Shown here: positions 1 to 7,238 of the stretch, piece after piece
How the letters are laid out: each line of letters begins with the position of its first letter
Position numbering within the stretch: the first letter of the stretch is position 1
Assembly (NCBI RefSeq): GCF_000159695.1
Contig: NZ_CM000955.1
Coordinates: forward strand, 1,342,524 to 1,406,523
DNA length: 64,000 nucleotides
Direction of reading: 5' to 3'
Source: Finegoldia magna ATCC 53516
Lineage (GTDB): Bacteria; Bacillota; Clostridia; Tissierellales; Peptoniphilaceae
Translations under genes and position numbers: made by a program
The notes under the pieces: model-generated
The model's input: the letters and a program-made list of their open reading frames with translations, nothing else
Database searches by the model: none
Told to the model about the DNA's origin: nothing

Positions 1-86
1 GTACCCATGCCGAACACAGAAGTTAAGCCTCTTAACGCCGATGGTACTACGATGGAAACGTCGTGGGAGAGTAGGTAGTCGCCAAA
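1..86 (+). rRNA. rrf: 5S ribosomal RNA, 3' part
   Basis: The window opens inside a 5S rRNA: the conserved stretch CCATGCCGAACACAGAAGTT and the 3' segment TGGGAGAGTAGGT are present. About the first 30-40 nucleotides lie outside the window. It marks the end of an rRNA operon immediately upstream of the tRNA cluster. The exact 3' end is uncertain by a few bases. Confidence 0.93.
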
Positions 87-94
87 CAAAGAAA

Positions 95-247
95 TTAAAG
101 TTTGATTACTAAAGGAAAATTTAATAATTCCATTCGCTCAGCCTCACGTCGAAAATCTTCTATTAGGAAAAAGAAATGAAGATTTCCTCGTTCGAAGCGT
201 CGCTCATGGAAAACATTAAATTTTCGAAAAAAGTAATCAAACTTTAA
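95..247. repeat. 153-bp palindromic element between 5S rRNA and tRNA-Asn
   Basis: The outer arms match perfectly over 16 bp (95-110 with 232-247). A second perfect 11-bp block follows (115-125 with 215-225), then imperfectly paired arms, and a perfect inner 8 bp (153-160 with 178-185) around a 17-nt loop. The whole unit folds back on itself. It could be a MITE-like repeat or a structured spacer RNA made with the rRNA transcript. Open reading frames across it run into tRNA genes and are not credible. Whether it occurs elsewhere in the genome cannot be seen here. Confidence 0.6.
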
Positions 248-279
248 AAAGCGAACACCACTCTTAGGAGTGGTAATAT

Positions 280-354
<75 letters not shown>

Positions 355-357
355 AAT

Positions 358-446
358 GCCGGGGTGGCGGAACTGGCAGACGCACAGGACTTAAAATCCT
401 GCGGTGGTAAAACACCGTATCGGTTCGATTCCGATCCTCGGCACCA
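358..446 (+). tRNA. tRNA-Leu (anticodon TAA)
   Basis: Class II tRNA with a long variable arm. Acceptor stem GCCGGGG/CCTCGGC, anticodon TAA, encoded CCA. It lies 3 nt after tRNA-Asn. Confidence 0.95.
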
Positions 447-450
447 ATAA

Positions 451-527
<77 letters not shown>

Positions 528-575
528 TACATAAAATATTATGTAAAACCTAAGTAAAAAAATTGAAAAAAAGTG

Positions 576-604
576 TTGACAAAATGCTTATAAAATGATA
601 AAAT
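576..604 (+). promoter_or_regulatory. sigma-A promoter of the main tRNA cluster
   Basis: TTGACA (576-581), a 17-bp spacer and TAAAAT (599-604) lie about 45 bp before tRNA-Glu. This is a near-perfect housekeeping promoter. It would let the tRNA run from 651 be transcribed independently of the rRNA operon. The rest of 528-650 is AT-rich and holds nothing else I recognise. Confidence 0.85.
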
Positions 605-650
605 AAATAAGTAAGTTGTTAACAAATAGATAAAAAACCTTAGTAATTAA

Positions 651-725
651 GGCCCTATGGTCAAGCGGTTAAGACATCGCCCTTTCACGGCGGTATCCCG
701 GGTTCGAATCCCGGTAGGGTCACCA
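651..725 (+). tRNA. tRNA-Glu (anticodon TTC)
   Basis: Acceptor GGCCCTA/TAGGGTC, anticodon loop CTTTCAC, encoded CCA. First gene of the second tRNA transcript. Confidence 0.95.
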
Positions 726-732
726 GATATAT

Positions 733-808
733 GGGCGATTAGCTCAGCTGGGAGAGCATCTGCCTTACAAGCAGGGGGTCACAGGTTCGAGCCCTGTATC
801 GCCCACCA
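733..808 (+). tRNA. tRNA-Val (anticodon TAC)
   Basis: Acceptor GGGCGAT/ATCGCCC, anticodon TAC in CTTACAA, encoded CCA. Confidence 0.95.
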
Positions 809-839
809 TATATTTTTAACAAATAAATTTCTAACTAAT

Positions 840-916
840 GGCCCGGTAGTTCAGTTGGTTAGAATGCCAGCCTGTCACGCTGGAGGTCGACGGTTCAAGT
901 CCGTTCCGGGTCGCCA
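840..916 (+). tRNA. tRNA-Asp (anticodon GTC)
   Basis: Acceptor GGCCCGG/CCGGGTC, discriminator G as expected for Asp, anticodon GTC, encoded CCA. Confidence 0.95.
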
Positions 917-921
917 AGTAT

Positions 922-997
<76 letters not shown>

Positions 998-1019
998 AAT
1001 CCTTTTTAAAAAGGATTAA

Positions 1020-1104
1020 GGAGGAGTTCCCGAGTGGCCAAAGGGGACGGACTGTAAATCCGTTACTTTATGTTTCGGTGGTTCAAATCCACCCTCCTCC
1101 ACCA
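1020..1104 (+). tRNA. tRNA-Tyr (anticodon GTA)
   Basis: Class II tRNA with an extended variable arm. Acceptor GGAGGAG/CTCCTCC, anticodon GTA, encoded CCA. Confidence 0.95.
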
Positions 1105-1142
1105 ATAAAATTTTACAAAATAAAAAGATTAATTACCTATAT

Positions 1143-1216
1143 GCGGGTGTAGCTCAGTGGTAGAGCCCCAGCCTTCCAAGCTGGTTGCGAGGGTTCGATT
1201 CCCTTCACCCGCTCCA
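1143..1216 (+). tRNA. tRNA-Gly (anticodon TCC)
   Basis: Acceptor GCGGGTG/CACCCGC, anticodon loop CTTCCAA, encoded CCA. Confidence 0.95.
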
Positions 1217-1221
1217 ATTAA

Positions 1222-1298
<77 letters not shown>

Positions 1299-1305
1299 AT
1301 AATAG

Positions 1306-1382
1306 TGGGGTGTCGCCAAGTTGGTAAGGCACAAGACTTTGACTCTTGCATTCCACAGGTTCGAGTCCTGTCACCCCAGCCA
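1306..1382 (+). tRNA. tRNA-Gln (anticodon TTG)
   Basis: Acceptor TGGGGTG/CACCCCA, anticodon TTG, encoded CCA. The weak first pair is typical of tRNA-Gln. Confidence 0.95.
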
Positions 1383-1386
1383 ATAC

Positions 1387-1462
1387 GGTTCATTAGCTCA
1401 GATGGTAGAGCACCTGACTTTTAATCAGGGTGTCCCGGGTTCGAGTCCCGGATGAGCCACCA
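1387..1462 (+). tRNA. tRNA-Lys (anticodon TTT)
   Basis: Acceptor GGTTCAT/ATGAGCC, anticodon TTT, encoded CCA. Two further lysine tRNAs with CTT lie at 58645 and 58740. Confidence 0.95.
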
Positions 1463-1467
1463 AATGT

Positions 1468-1556
1468 GGAGAGGTATCGAAGTGGTCATAACGAGGCGGT
1501 CTTGAAAACCGTTTGGGGGCAACCCCGCGTGGGTTCGAATCCCACTCTCTCCGCCA
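1468..1556 (+). tRNA. tRNA-Ser (anticodon TGA)
   Basis: Class II tRNA starting GGAGAG with a long variable arm. Anticodon TGA, discriminator G, encoded CCA. Confidence 0.94.
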
Positions 1557-1575
1557 TTTTTAATTACTTTATTTA

Positions 1576-1666
1576 GGAGAAATACTCAAGTGGCTGAAGA
1601 GGCTCCCCTGCTAAGGGAGTAGATCCTTAACGGGATGCGAGGGTTCAAATCCCTCTTTCTCCGCCA
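1576..1666 (+). tRNA. tRNA-Ser (anticodon GCT)
   Basis: Class II tRNA starting GGAGAA with a long variable arm. Anticodon GCT, discriminator G, encoded CCA. Confidence 0.94.
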
Positions 1667-1686
1667 AGAATATATGATTTATTCTT

Positions 1687-1763
1687 GGGCCTTTAGCTCA
1701 GTTGGTTAGAGCGCCCGGCTCATAACCGGTAGGTCCCGGGTTCGAGTCCCTGAAGGCCCACCA
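1687..1763 (+). tRNA. CAT-anticodon tRNA, elongator Met or lysidine Ile2
   Basis: Acceptor GGGCCTT/AAGGCCC, anticodon loop CTCATAA, encoded CCA. It lacks the initiator C1-A72 mismatch. The body resembles Firmicute tRNA-Ile2, which becomes AUA-reading after TilS modifies C34, as much as elongator Met. The sequence alone does not settle this. The T stem has one C-T mismatch. Confidence 0.85.
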
Positions 1764-1767
1764 ATTT

Positions 1768-1798
1768 ATTTCTTGATTTATTCAAGAAATATTTTTTT
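1768..1798 (+). terminator. intrinsic terminator inside the tRNA cluster
   Basis: A 9-bp stem ATTTCTTGA/TCAAGAAAT with a 5-nt loop is followed by a run of seven T. It would end the 651-1763 transcript before tRNA-Phe. A weak promoter candidate for Phe-Trp follows (TTTATA at 1796, 17 bp, TAAATA at 1819). Confidence 0.75.
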
Positions 1799-1832
1799 AT
1801 AGTGTTGAAATCATTTCCTAAATAAAGTACGT

Positions 1833-1908
1833 GCCCAGATAGCTCAGTCGGTAGAGCAAAGGACTGAAAATCCTTGTGTCGCTGGTTCGATTCCGGCTCT
1901 GGGCACCA
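1833..1908 (+). tRNA. tRNA-Phe (anticodon GAA)
   Basis: Acceptor GCCCAGA/TCTGGGC, anticodon GAA, encoded CCA. The start is set by acceptor pairing; the preceding GT is not part of the stem. Confidence 0.95.
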
Positions 1909-1983
1909 AGGGGATTAGTTCAGTGGTAGAACGTCGGTCTCCAAAACCGGATGTCAGGGGTTCAAGTCCTCTATCCCCTGCCA
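1909..1983 (+). tRNA. tRNA-Trp (anticodon CCA)
   Basis: Acceptor AGGGGAT/ATCCCCT, discriminator G73, anticodon loop CTCCAAA, encoded CCA. It directly abuts tRNA-Phe. It serves as the reference for the CCG tRNA 216 bp downstream, whose anticodon loop is CTCCGAA. Confidence 0.95.
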
Positions 1984-1990
1984 CGACTTT

Positions 1991-2036
1991 ACGGCTTGGT
2001 TCTATGTGTTATTAGACATTGAATCAAGCCGTTTTT
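1991..2036 (+). terminator. intrinsic terminator after tRNA-Phe-Trp
   Basis: A 12-bp stem ACGGCTTGGTTC/GAATCAAGCCGT (one G-U pair) is followed by TTTTT. The stretch from 2037 to 2199 is very AT-rich. It contains only weak -10-like hexamers (for example TATAAT at 2128 and 2165) that could start the isolated tRNA at 2200. Confidence 0.85.
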
Positions 2037-2199
2037 ATGTTTTATATATTTAATCTACGATTATAAAACGTAACAATTAACGTAACAATTTTTTATGAGA
2101 TTATATATTTTCAGTGTAAGTAAAATTTATAATACGTAAATTATGTATTGTTTTATAAAAAAAATATAATTTTAAATATAGTCATAAATGATAGTTCAT

Positions 2200-2275
2200 A
2201 GAGATTTAGTTTAATTGGTAAAATGTCAGACTCCGAATCTGAAGGATGAAGGTTCGATTCCTTCAATCTCTGCCA
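2200..2275 (+). tRNA. CCG-anticodon tRNA; Trp-like body, possible tRNA-Trp(CCG)
   Basis: Complete cloverleaf: acceptor AGAGATT/AATCTCT, perfect anticodon stem TCAGA/TCTGA, loop CTCCGAA, T stem GAAGG/CCTTC, discriminator G, encoded CCA. The anticodon would read CGG. The standard code says Arg, but the gene shares A1-U72, G2-C71, G73 and a loop differing by one base with the neighbouring tRNA-Trp. Its D loop has GGTA, not the A20-bearing GGATA of the window's tRNA-Arg. I found no in-frame CGG codon in the protein genes of this window. That it is a tRNA is certain; its amino acid is open. Confidence 0.9.
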
Positions 2276-2279
2276 AATA

Positions 2280-2308
2280 AAAAGATAGCTAATTTTAGCT
2301 ATCTTTTT
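2280..2308. terminator. bidirectional intrinsic terminator
   Basis: Stem GATAGCTA/TAGCTATC with loop ATTT, flanked by A4-5 on the left and T5 on the right. It can end both the CCG tRNA transcript (plus) and the prepilin gene that stops at 2327 (minus). Confidence 0.85.
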
Positions 2309-2326
2309 AAGTTTTACTATCTGGTT

Positions 2327-2734
2327 TTACTTACCGTCTGTTGTGGTTGTTTCAGTGCTAACAGAGTTTAAATTACCTTTTTTATCTACTTCTCCTGGTG
2401 TTATATTTCCATTTGTTTCTATTTTATATTCTGATTCTGTTGATTTTGAATTTTTAACTGCACCGGCTGGAACTTTTGGTACACTTTTAATATAACCACC
2501 TGTGGCAAGTTCGTTAATATCTCCAGGTACTTTACCATTATCTTGCCTATAACTTTCCACAGCTGTTTCTAAGACTCTTACGTTTGCATTGTGGGCAGTT
2601 ATAGCTGCTTTTTCTTTTTGGTTTTTGTAGACAGGAATAGCTATTGCTATAAGTATTGCAAGGATAGCTAATACAACTAATAATTCAAGTAATGTAAATC
2701 CTTTTTTCTTCTTTTTTAAAGATTGTAGTTTCAT
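2327..2734 (-). CDS. type IV prepilin / pseudopilin-like protein
   Basis: A 135-residue protein with a textbook class III signal: a basic leader, then KKG/FTLLELLVVLAIL. This predicts cleavage after Gly12 by a prepilin peptidase, N-methylation of Phe and a Glu at position 5 of the mature protein. The hydrophobic helix (about residues 13-32) is followed by a short alpha-beta domain and a Thr-rich, probably disordered tail. A strong GGAGG lies just before the ATG. No pilus assembly ATPase, platform protein or peptidase is nearby, so its machinery must be encoded elsewhere. It may be a competence or type IV pilus major pilin, or a pseudopilin; I cannot tell which. Confidence 0.85.
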   Translation of the reverse strand: MKLQSLKKKKKGFTLLELLVVLAILAILIAIAIPVYKNQKEKAAITAHNANVRVLETAVESYRQDNGKVPGDINELATGGYIKSVPKVPAGAVKNSKSTESEYKIETNGNITPGEVDKKGNLNSVSTETTTTDGK

Positions 2735-2823
2735 GATTTCCTCCAGTTATTTATTATTCTACTTACTTTTATTATAATCAAAATCAAGGATTATTCAATA
2801 CAAATAATTAAATATTTCTAAAT

Positions 2824-3429
2824 CTATTCAAAAATCAATTTTTTAGCCAAATTCCTATAAAATACTATTAGTGGGCCGGATAAAAATCCTAAAAATATAG
2901 TACCTATTCCTATTTGTTCTCCAAATAATAGACCAACCACTATGCATATTATGTCTAATACTATCCTTGTGTATTTGTATGATAAATCTTTTTTTACTAC
3001 ATTGTCCACAACATAGGGCATAGCGTCATAAGCACTGGCACCCAGGTCAGCTTCCAAGTAAATTCCAACTCCTATACTCATAATATTTATTCCAATTATC
3101 AATAGAATAAAGTTAACCCAAAATTTGTCCGTATCCATAAATTTTAGTAGCATATACGAAAAATCAGCACTGTATCCTACAGTCGCCATATTTATGACTG
3201 TTCCAAGTCCGATAGATTTTCTGTGTCCGAAAAAAACTATAACAATCAATATGAAATTGGTAACAGTAATTACAGTTCCAAAATCTTTATTCAAAAAATC
3301 AGAAAATCCACTATTCATAAAACTAAGAGGATCTACACCTAATTTTGATAGTCTGAGTATTCCTATACTAAATCCAATTATTAAGTTTCCTAATATTGCA
3401 AATAATATTTGTTTTGTCCTTTTATTCAT
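2824..3429 (-). CDS. YczE/YyaS/YitT-like integral membrane protein
   Basis: A 201-residue protein with five or six hydrophobic segments. The first has a glycine-rich LIIGFSIGIL helix, followed by LGVDPLSFMNSG and later GVGIYLEADLGASAYDAM. Both motifs are typical of the YczE family of small membrane proteins, whose function is not established. The gene overlaps the start region of the upstream minus-strand gene by 8 bp, so the two are probably co-transcribed. I have family-level recognition only. Confidence 0.75.
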   Translation of the reverse strand: MNKRTKQILFAILGNLIIGFSIGILRLSKLGVDPLSFMNSGFSDFLNKDFGTVITVTNFILIVIVFFGHRKSIGLGTVINMATVGYSADFSYMLLKFMDTDKFWVNFILLIIGINIMSIGVGIYLEADLGASAYDAMPYVVDNVVKKDLSYKYTRIVLDIICIVVGLLFGEQIGIGTIFLGFLSGPLIVFYRNLAKKLIFE

Positions 3430-4267
3430 TAAAAATCTCCGTAAGTGTGTATTTTACTAATTCTTTAATATTATCATAAATAAATTCATCATTTTTGATT
3501 AAAGGGTAGTAATTGTTTATTAAATTATAATTGTTTTCCATACTTGTCATTGCGCATTCAACAAAATCGTCTTCAATGTATCCTTTATGCAAACTCAAAC
3601 TTAAAGTCATAAACATGCCCTGTGATTTGATTTGAATTGATTCATACATTGCATCTATTTCCATATTATTATCTGTGATCAAACTAATTTCTAAGTTATT
3701 TTTTATTTTCTTAATATCATATAACAAATATCTAACGAAATTTGAGTATAAATAAAACGTATCACAATTTTCTTCAAAGAAATTCTTCATATAATTGTAA
3801 AGTTTTATCTTAAAACTCATTGATGTTTTGGCACATTCTATTAATTCATCTGAAATACGATTCGATTTTGAAAACTTTTTATATAATTTCACAGATTTTG
3901 ATTTATCGTCCATATTAATATCGAATAATTTTGATGACAAATCTTTTGCTTTAAGTGAAGTGAATTTTGAATTGTAGTAATTTCTAATTAATTTTTGTAA
4001 ATAAATGCAATTGTTAATCACATCAAATTCTGTATATTTAATTATCTTGGTATTTATAAATTTTACGTCAAATTCACTAAAGCAAATAATTTGTTTGTTT
4101 TGTATGATTTTATAAGCTGATTTTATAATTTTTTCTTCAGTTTCATTATTTGTTGAGTAAAAATTATAGTATCTATCATTTGTGAATATATTTATAAGAT
4201 AAATGTGGTTTTTGTGAGGATCGATTCCTGTTGTTTCTATATTTATAATAGCCTGATTTTCATTCAT
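3422..4267 (-). CDS. degenerate YprB-type RNase H-fold protein
   Basis: A 281-residue protein. Its N terminus, IINIETTGIDPHKNHIYLI, looks like the DxETTG exonuclease motif I of YprB-like 3'-5' nucleases, but the first Asp is replaced by Asn8. FSEFDVKF (63-70) resembles motif II. The expected motif III aspartate is not visible. A short motif, ECAxTSM, occurs twice (144-150 and 237-243), which is unusual. The catalytic set therefore looks incomplete, and the protein is probably not an active DEDD nuclease. It is upstream of and overlaps the YczE-like gene. The family call is tentative. Confidence 0.55.
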   Translation of the reverse strand: MNENQAIINIETTGIDPHKNHIYLINIFTNDRYYNFYSTNNETEEKIIKSAYKIIQNKQIICFSEFDVKFINTKIIKYTEFDVINNCIYLQKLIRNYYNSKFTSLKAKDLSSKLFDINMDDKSKSVKLYKKFSKSNRISDELIECAKTSMSFKIKLYNYMKNFFEENCDTFYLYSNFVRYLLYDIKKIKNNLEISLITDNNMEIDAMYESIQIKSQGMFMTLSLSLHKGYIEDDFVECAMTSMENNYNLINNYYPLIKNDEFIYDNIKELVKYTLTEIFNE

Positions 4268-4296
4268 TTTATCACCATTTCCATTATACTATTATT

Positions 4297-4324
4297 TTGG
4301 TAAATTTTCTCTACATGATATAAT
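4297..4324 (+). promoter_or_regulatory. promoter of nifS-thiI
   Basis: TTGGTA (4297-4302), a 16-bp spacer and TATAAT (4319-4324) lie about 36 bp before the cysteine desulfurase start, in the divergent gap with the minus-strand gene at 4267. Confidence 0.6.
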
Positions 4325-4359
4325 ATTAGTATGATTTTAAATAGAAATGAAGGGATATA

Positions 4360-5487
4360 ATGATATATTTAGACAATGCTGCTACTACAAAAGTTTCGGA
4401 AAATGCAGTAAAAGAAATGGTTAGTGCAATGACTGTTGATTTTGGTAATCCTTCAAGTTTGTACGATTTTGGAATGAGAGCTGAAAAGCTTGTTACTGAT
4501 TCCAGAAATTCAATTGCAAACTTATTAAATGTTAAGCCAGAGAATGTATTCTTTACATCTTGCGGAACTGAAGGTAATAATATTTCTATCAATGGAAGTG
4601 TTACTAATGATAAAAAAGAAGAATTCATAACTACAAATATTGAACATTCTTCTGTGTTTAAGACTTATAATAAATTGAAGGAAAATAGGACTGTTCATTT
4701 TGTAAATGTAAGTGATGATTTTAAAGTGGATGACATCATTGATTTGATAAATGAAAAAACACGTTTAGTTTCAGTTATGCATGTTAATAATGAAACTGGT
4801 AAAATTCTTCCAATAACAGAATTGGGCAAGAGAATTAAAGAGAAAAATCCTAATACTTTGTTTCATGTAGATGGAATTCAAGGTTTTGGCAAAATTAAAT
4901 TGGATATTAATGAAGCGAAGATTGATTTTTACACAATTAGTGGTCACAAGATTCACGCTCCAAAAGGAATTGGTGCGATTTTCATCAGAAATCCTGAAAG
5001 AGTAAAGCCTCTTATAATAGGTGGATCACAAGAGTCTGGAATTTCTCCGGGAACTGAAAATGTAGCGGGAATTGTGGCATTGAAATGCGCGAGTGAAGAA
5101 GTTTTTTCAAAAATTGATGAGACTTACGACAGATTATACAAGATGAAGTCATATTTGATGGATGAGTTATCAAAAATTGATGGTGTGTATTTTAATTCCA
5201 AACTAGAAGGATACAGTCCATATATTACGAACGTATGCTTTAATTACATTAAGAGTGAAGTATTGCTACACTATTTGGAACAAGATGGAATTTATATTTC
5301 TACTGGGAGTGCATGTAATGGTTCCAAAAAATCAAGAATTATCCAAAGTATTAACACACCTGATGAGTTTTCAGATGGATGTATAAGAATTTCATTTACT
5401 GATGATACGCCTGAGGATGTACTGGATATATTTGTTGAGAAATTAAAGCTTAGATTAGAAGATATTAGAGATATTATGAGGAGATAA
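4360..5487 (+). CDS. cysteine desulfurase, NifS/IscS family
   Basis: A 375-residue class V aminotransferase-fold enzyme that removes sulfur from cysteine as an enzyme-bound persulfide. Visible features are the N-terminal YLDNAATT, the PLP-lysine motif SGHKIHAPKG (Lys197) and the sulfur-accepting STGSACNG (Cys319). The following gene, thiI, starts on the very next base after its stop codon. This matches the NifZ-ThiI pairing of Bacillus, in which a dedicated desulfurase feeds ThiI. There is no iscU or sufU beside it, so a tRNA thiolation role is favoured over general Fe-S assembly. An AAGGGA ribosome site precedes the ATG. Confidence 0.92.
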   Translation: MIYLDNAATTKVSENAVKEMVSAMTVDFGNPSSLYDFGMRAEKLVTDSRNSIANLLNVKPENVFFTSCGTEGNNISINGSVTNDKKEEFITTNIEHSSVFKTYNKLKENRTVHFVNVSDDFKVDDIIDLINEKTRLVSVMHVNNETGKILPITELGKRIKEKNPNTLFHVDGIQGFGKIKLDINEAKIDFYTISGHKIHAPKGIGAIFIRNPERVKPLIIGGSQESGISPGTENVAGIVALKCASEEVFSKIDETYDRLYKMKSYLMDELSKIDGVYFNSKLEGYSPYITNVCFNYIKSEVLLHYLEQDGIYISTGSACNGSKKSRIIQSINTPDEFSDGCIRISFTDDTPEDVLDIFVEKLKLRLEDIRDIMRR

Positions 5488-6663
5488 ATGTTAGATTGGT
5501 ATATATCGGTTAGTTTTGGAGAACTAACATTAAAAGGAAAGAATAGGCACACTTTCGAAAAACGTGCAATAAGCAAGATTTTGGATGCGATTTCTGATTA
5601 TAAAATAGAAGAATACTATCAAGAACAAGGTAAGTTGTACATCAAGGCTGATGTCAATGATTTTGATGAAATGATAGATCATATTAAAAAAGTTTTTGGA
5701 ATTGTGTACATTAGTCCTTGCATAAAATGTGAAAAAACGGTTGAAAGTATGCAAGCCGGGGTATTAAAGATAATAGAAGGTAAAATTATCGAAGACAAAC
5801 TTCAAACTTTCAAAGTCGATGTTCATAGAGTTGACAAGAAATTTGAACCAAAATCGCCAGAATTAAATCCGCTTTTAGGTGGTACTATATTAAAAAAATA
5901 CGGAAATTATGTTAAGGTTGACATCAAAAATCCTGACTTTTTTGTTTATGTAGATATCAAGGATAATTGTTATGTTTACACTGATAGAATCAAAGGATGG
6001 GGAGGTCTTCCTATTGGAAGTTCTGGAAGAGGTTTGTTGTTATTATCAGGTGGTATAGATAGTCCTGTTGCTGCTTTTCTGATGGCAAAAAGAGGAGTTC
6101 GTGTGGATTGTTTGCACTTCCACAGCTACCCATTCACAAGTCAAAGAGGATTTGAAAAGGTTAAGCAATTAGCAGAAGAAGTTTCTTATTATACTGGTAA
6201 TATTAACTTTTATTCTGTGAACTTGCTTCCAGTGTACAAAGCTATCACCAAAAACTGCAAGGAAAGAATGATGACTATCATTTCTAGAAGATTTATGATG
6301 AGAATTGCAGAAAGAATTGCAAATGAAAACAAAATTGATGCCTTGATTACAGGAGAAAGCTTGGGTCAAGTTGCAAGTCAAACTATTCAAGGAGTTTCAG
6401 TTATAAACGAAGTTACAAGTCTTCCTATTTTAAGACCTTTGATTGCAAGTGATAAAACAGAAATCATAGAAATAGCAAGAGAAATTGGAACGTACGAAAC
6501 ATCAATTTTGCCTTTTGAAGATTGTTGCACGGTGTTTACACCGAAAAGACCAGTCACTAAACCAAGAATCTACGATGTCAAAAGAGAAGAAGAAAACTTA
6601 GATATTGAAGCCTTAGTTCATGAATGTATAGATAATATGGAATTAATTAAGATTAGACAATAG
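5488..6663 (+). CDS. thiI: tRNA 4-thiouridine synthetase ThiI
   Basis: A 391-residue protein. It has an N-terminal ferredoxin-like/THUMP region (about 60-165) for tRNA binding, then an adenylating PP-loop SGGIDSP (187-193). It makes s4U8 in tRNA and may also supply sulfur for thiamine. The length is that of the short Bacillus-type enzyme, which has no C-terminal rhodanese domain, so the persulfide must come directly from a partner desulfurase. The immediately preceding nifS-like gene is the obvious partner. There is no gap between the genes; GAGGAG lies at the end of the upstream gene. Confidence 0.95.
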   Translation: MLDWYISVSFGELTLKGKNRHTFEKRAISKILDAISDYKIEEYYQEQGKLYIKADVNDFDEMIDHIKKVFGIVYISPCIKCEKTVESMQAGVLKIIEGKIIEDKLQTFKVDVHRVDKKFEPKSPELNPLLGGTILKKYGNYVKVDIKNPDFFVYVDIKDNCYVYTDRIKGWGGLPIGSSGRGLLLLSGGIDSPVAAFLMAKRGVRVDCLHFHSYPFTSQRGFEKVKQLAEEVSYYTGNINFYSVNLLPVYKAITKNCKERMMTIISRRFMMRIAERIANENKIDALITGESLGQVASQTIQGVSVINEVTSLPILRPLIASDKTEIIEIAREIGTYETSILPFEDCCTVFTPKRPVTKPRIYDVKREEENLDIEALVHECIDNMELIKIRQ

Positions 6664-6671
6664 GAGGAAGT

Positions 6672-7226
6672 ATGAAAAAAGCAGGAGTTATTATAGGTAT
6701 TATTGTTGTGTTAGCATTATTATTAGTGCCACAATACAACGGTTTGGTTCAATCAAAGGAAGATGTGAACGAAGCTTATGCACAAGTTCAAAATGTTGTT
6801 CAAAGAAGGGCGGATTTAATTCCGAACTTGGTTAACACAGCAAAAGGATTTGCAAAGCATGAAGAAGATGTATTCATCAAAGTTTCTGAAGCTAGAAGCG
6901 GCGTTAAGAATGCTAAGGATCCAGAAGAATTAGCAAAAGCAAATGATGAATTGACAAAAGCATTAAATGGTATGAATGTTGTTGTAGAAAGATATCCTGA
7001 ATTAAAATCAGATGCACACTTCACACAACTTATGGATGAATTAGCAGGTTCAGAAAACAGAATCGCTACAGAAAGAAAAAATTACAATACAGTTGTAAAA
7101 TCATATAATCAAAAAGTTAAGAGATTCCCAACAGTAATATTTGCTAGATTGATGGGATTCAGCTCTGAAAAATACTTTGAAGCAGATGCTTCAGCACAAA
7201 AAGCACCACAAGTTAACTTTGAATAG
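6672..7226 (+). CDS. lemA: LemA family membrane-anchored protein
   Basis: A 184-residue protein with one N-terminal hydrophobic anchor (about 4-20) and then an all-helical domain. The LemA signature is clear: VQNVVQRRADLIPNLVNTA near residue 40. Most of the chain would lie outside the membrane. LemA proteins are widespread but biochemically undefined. Here the gene is followed 12 bp later by a TPM-domain protein, a frequent pairing that suggests a shared envelope function. An AGGAGG site precedes the ATG, and the gene starts 8 bp after thiI, so it may be read in the same transcript. Confidence 0.92.
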   Translation: MKKAGVIIGIIVVLALLLVPQYNGLVQSKEDVNEAYAQVQNVVQRRADLIPNLVNTAKGFAKHEEDVFIKVSEARSGVKNAKDPEELAKANDELTKALNGMNVVVERYPELKSDAHFTQLMDELAGSENRIATERKNYNTVVKSYNQKVKRFPTVIFARLMGFSSEKYFEADASAQKAPQVNFE

Positions 7227-7238
7227 GACAAATAAATA

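Noticed and set aside
257..274. Hairpin ACCACTC/GAGTGGT just before tRNA-Asn as a terminator
   Set aside because: It has no T tract and lies directly upstream of tRNAs that probably share the rRNA transcript. A processing signal or chance is more likely.
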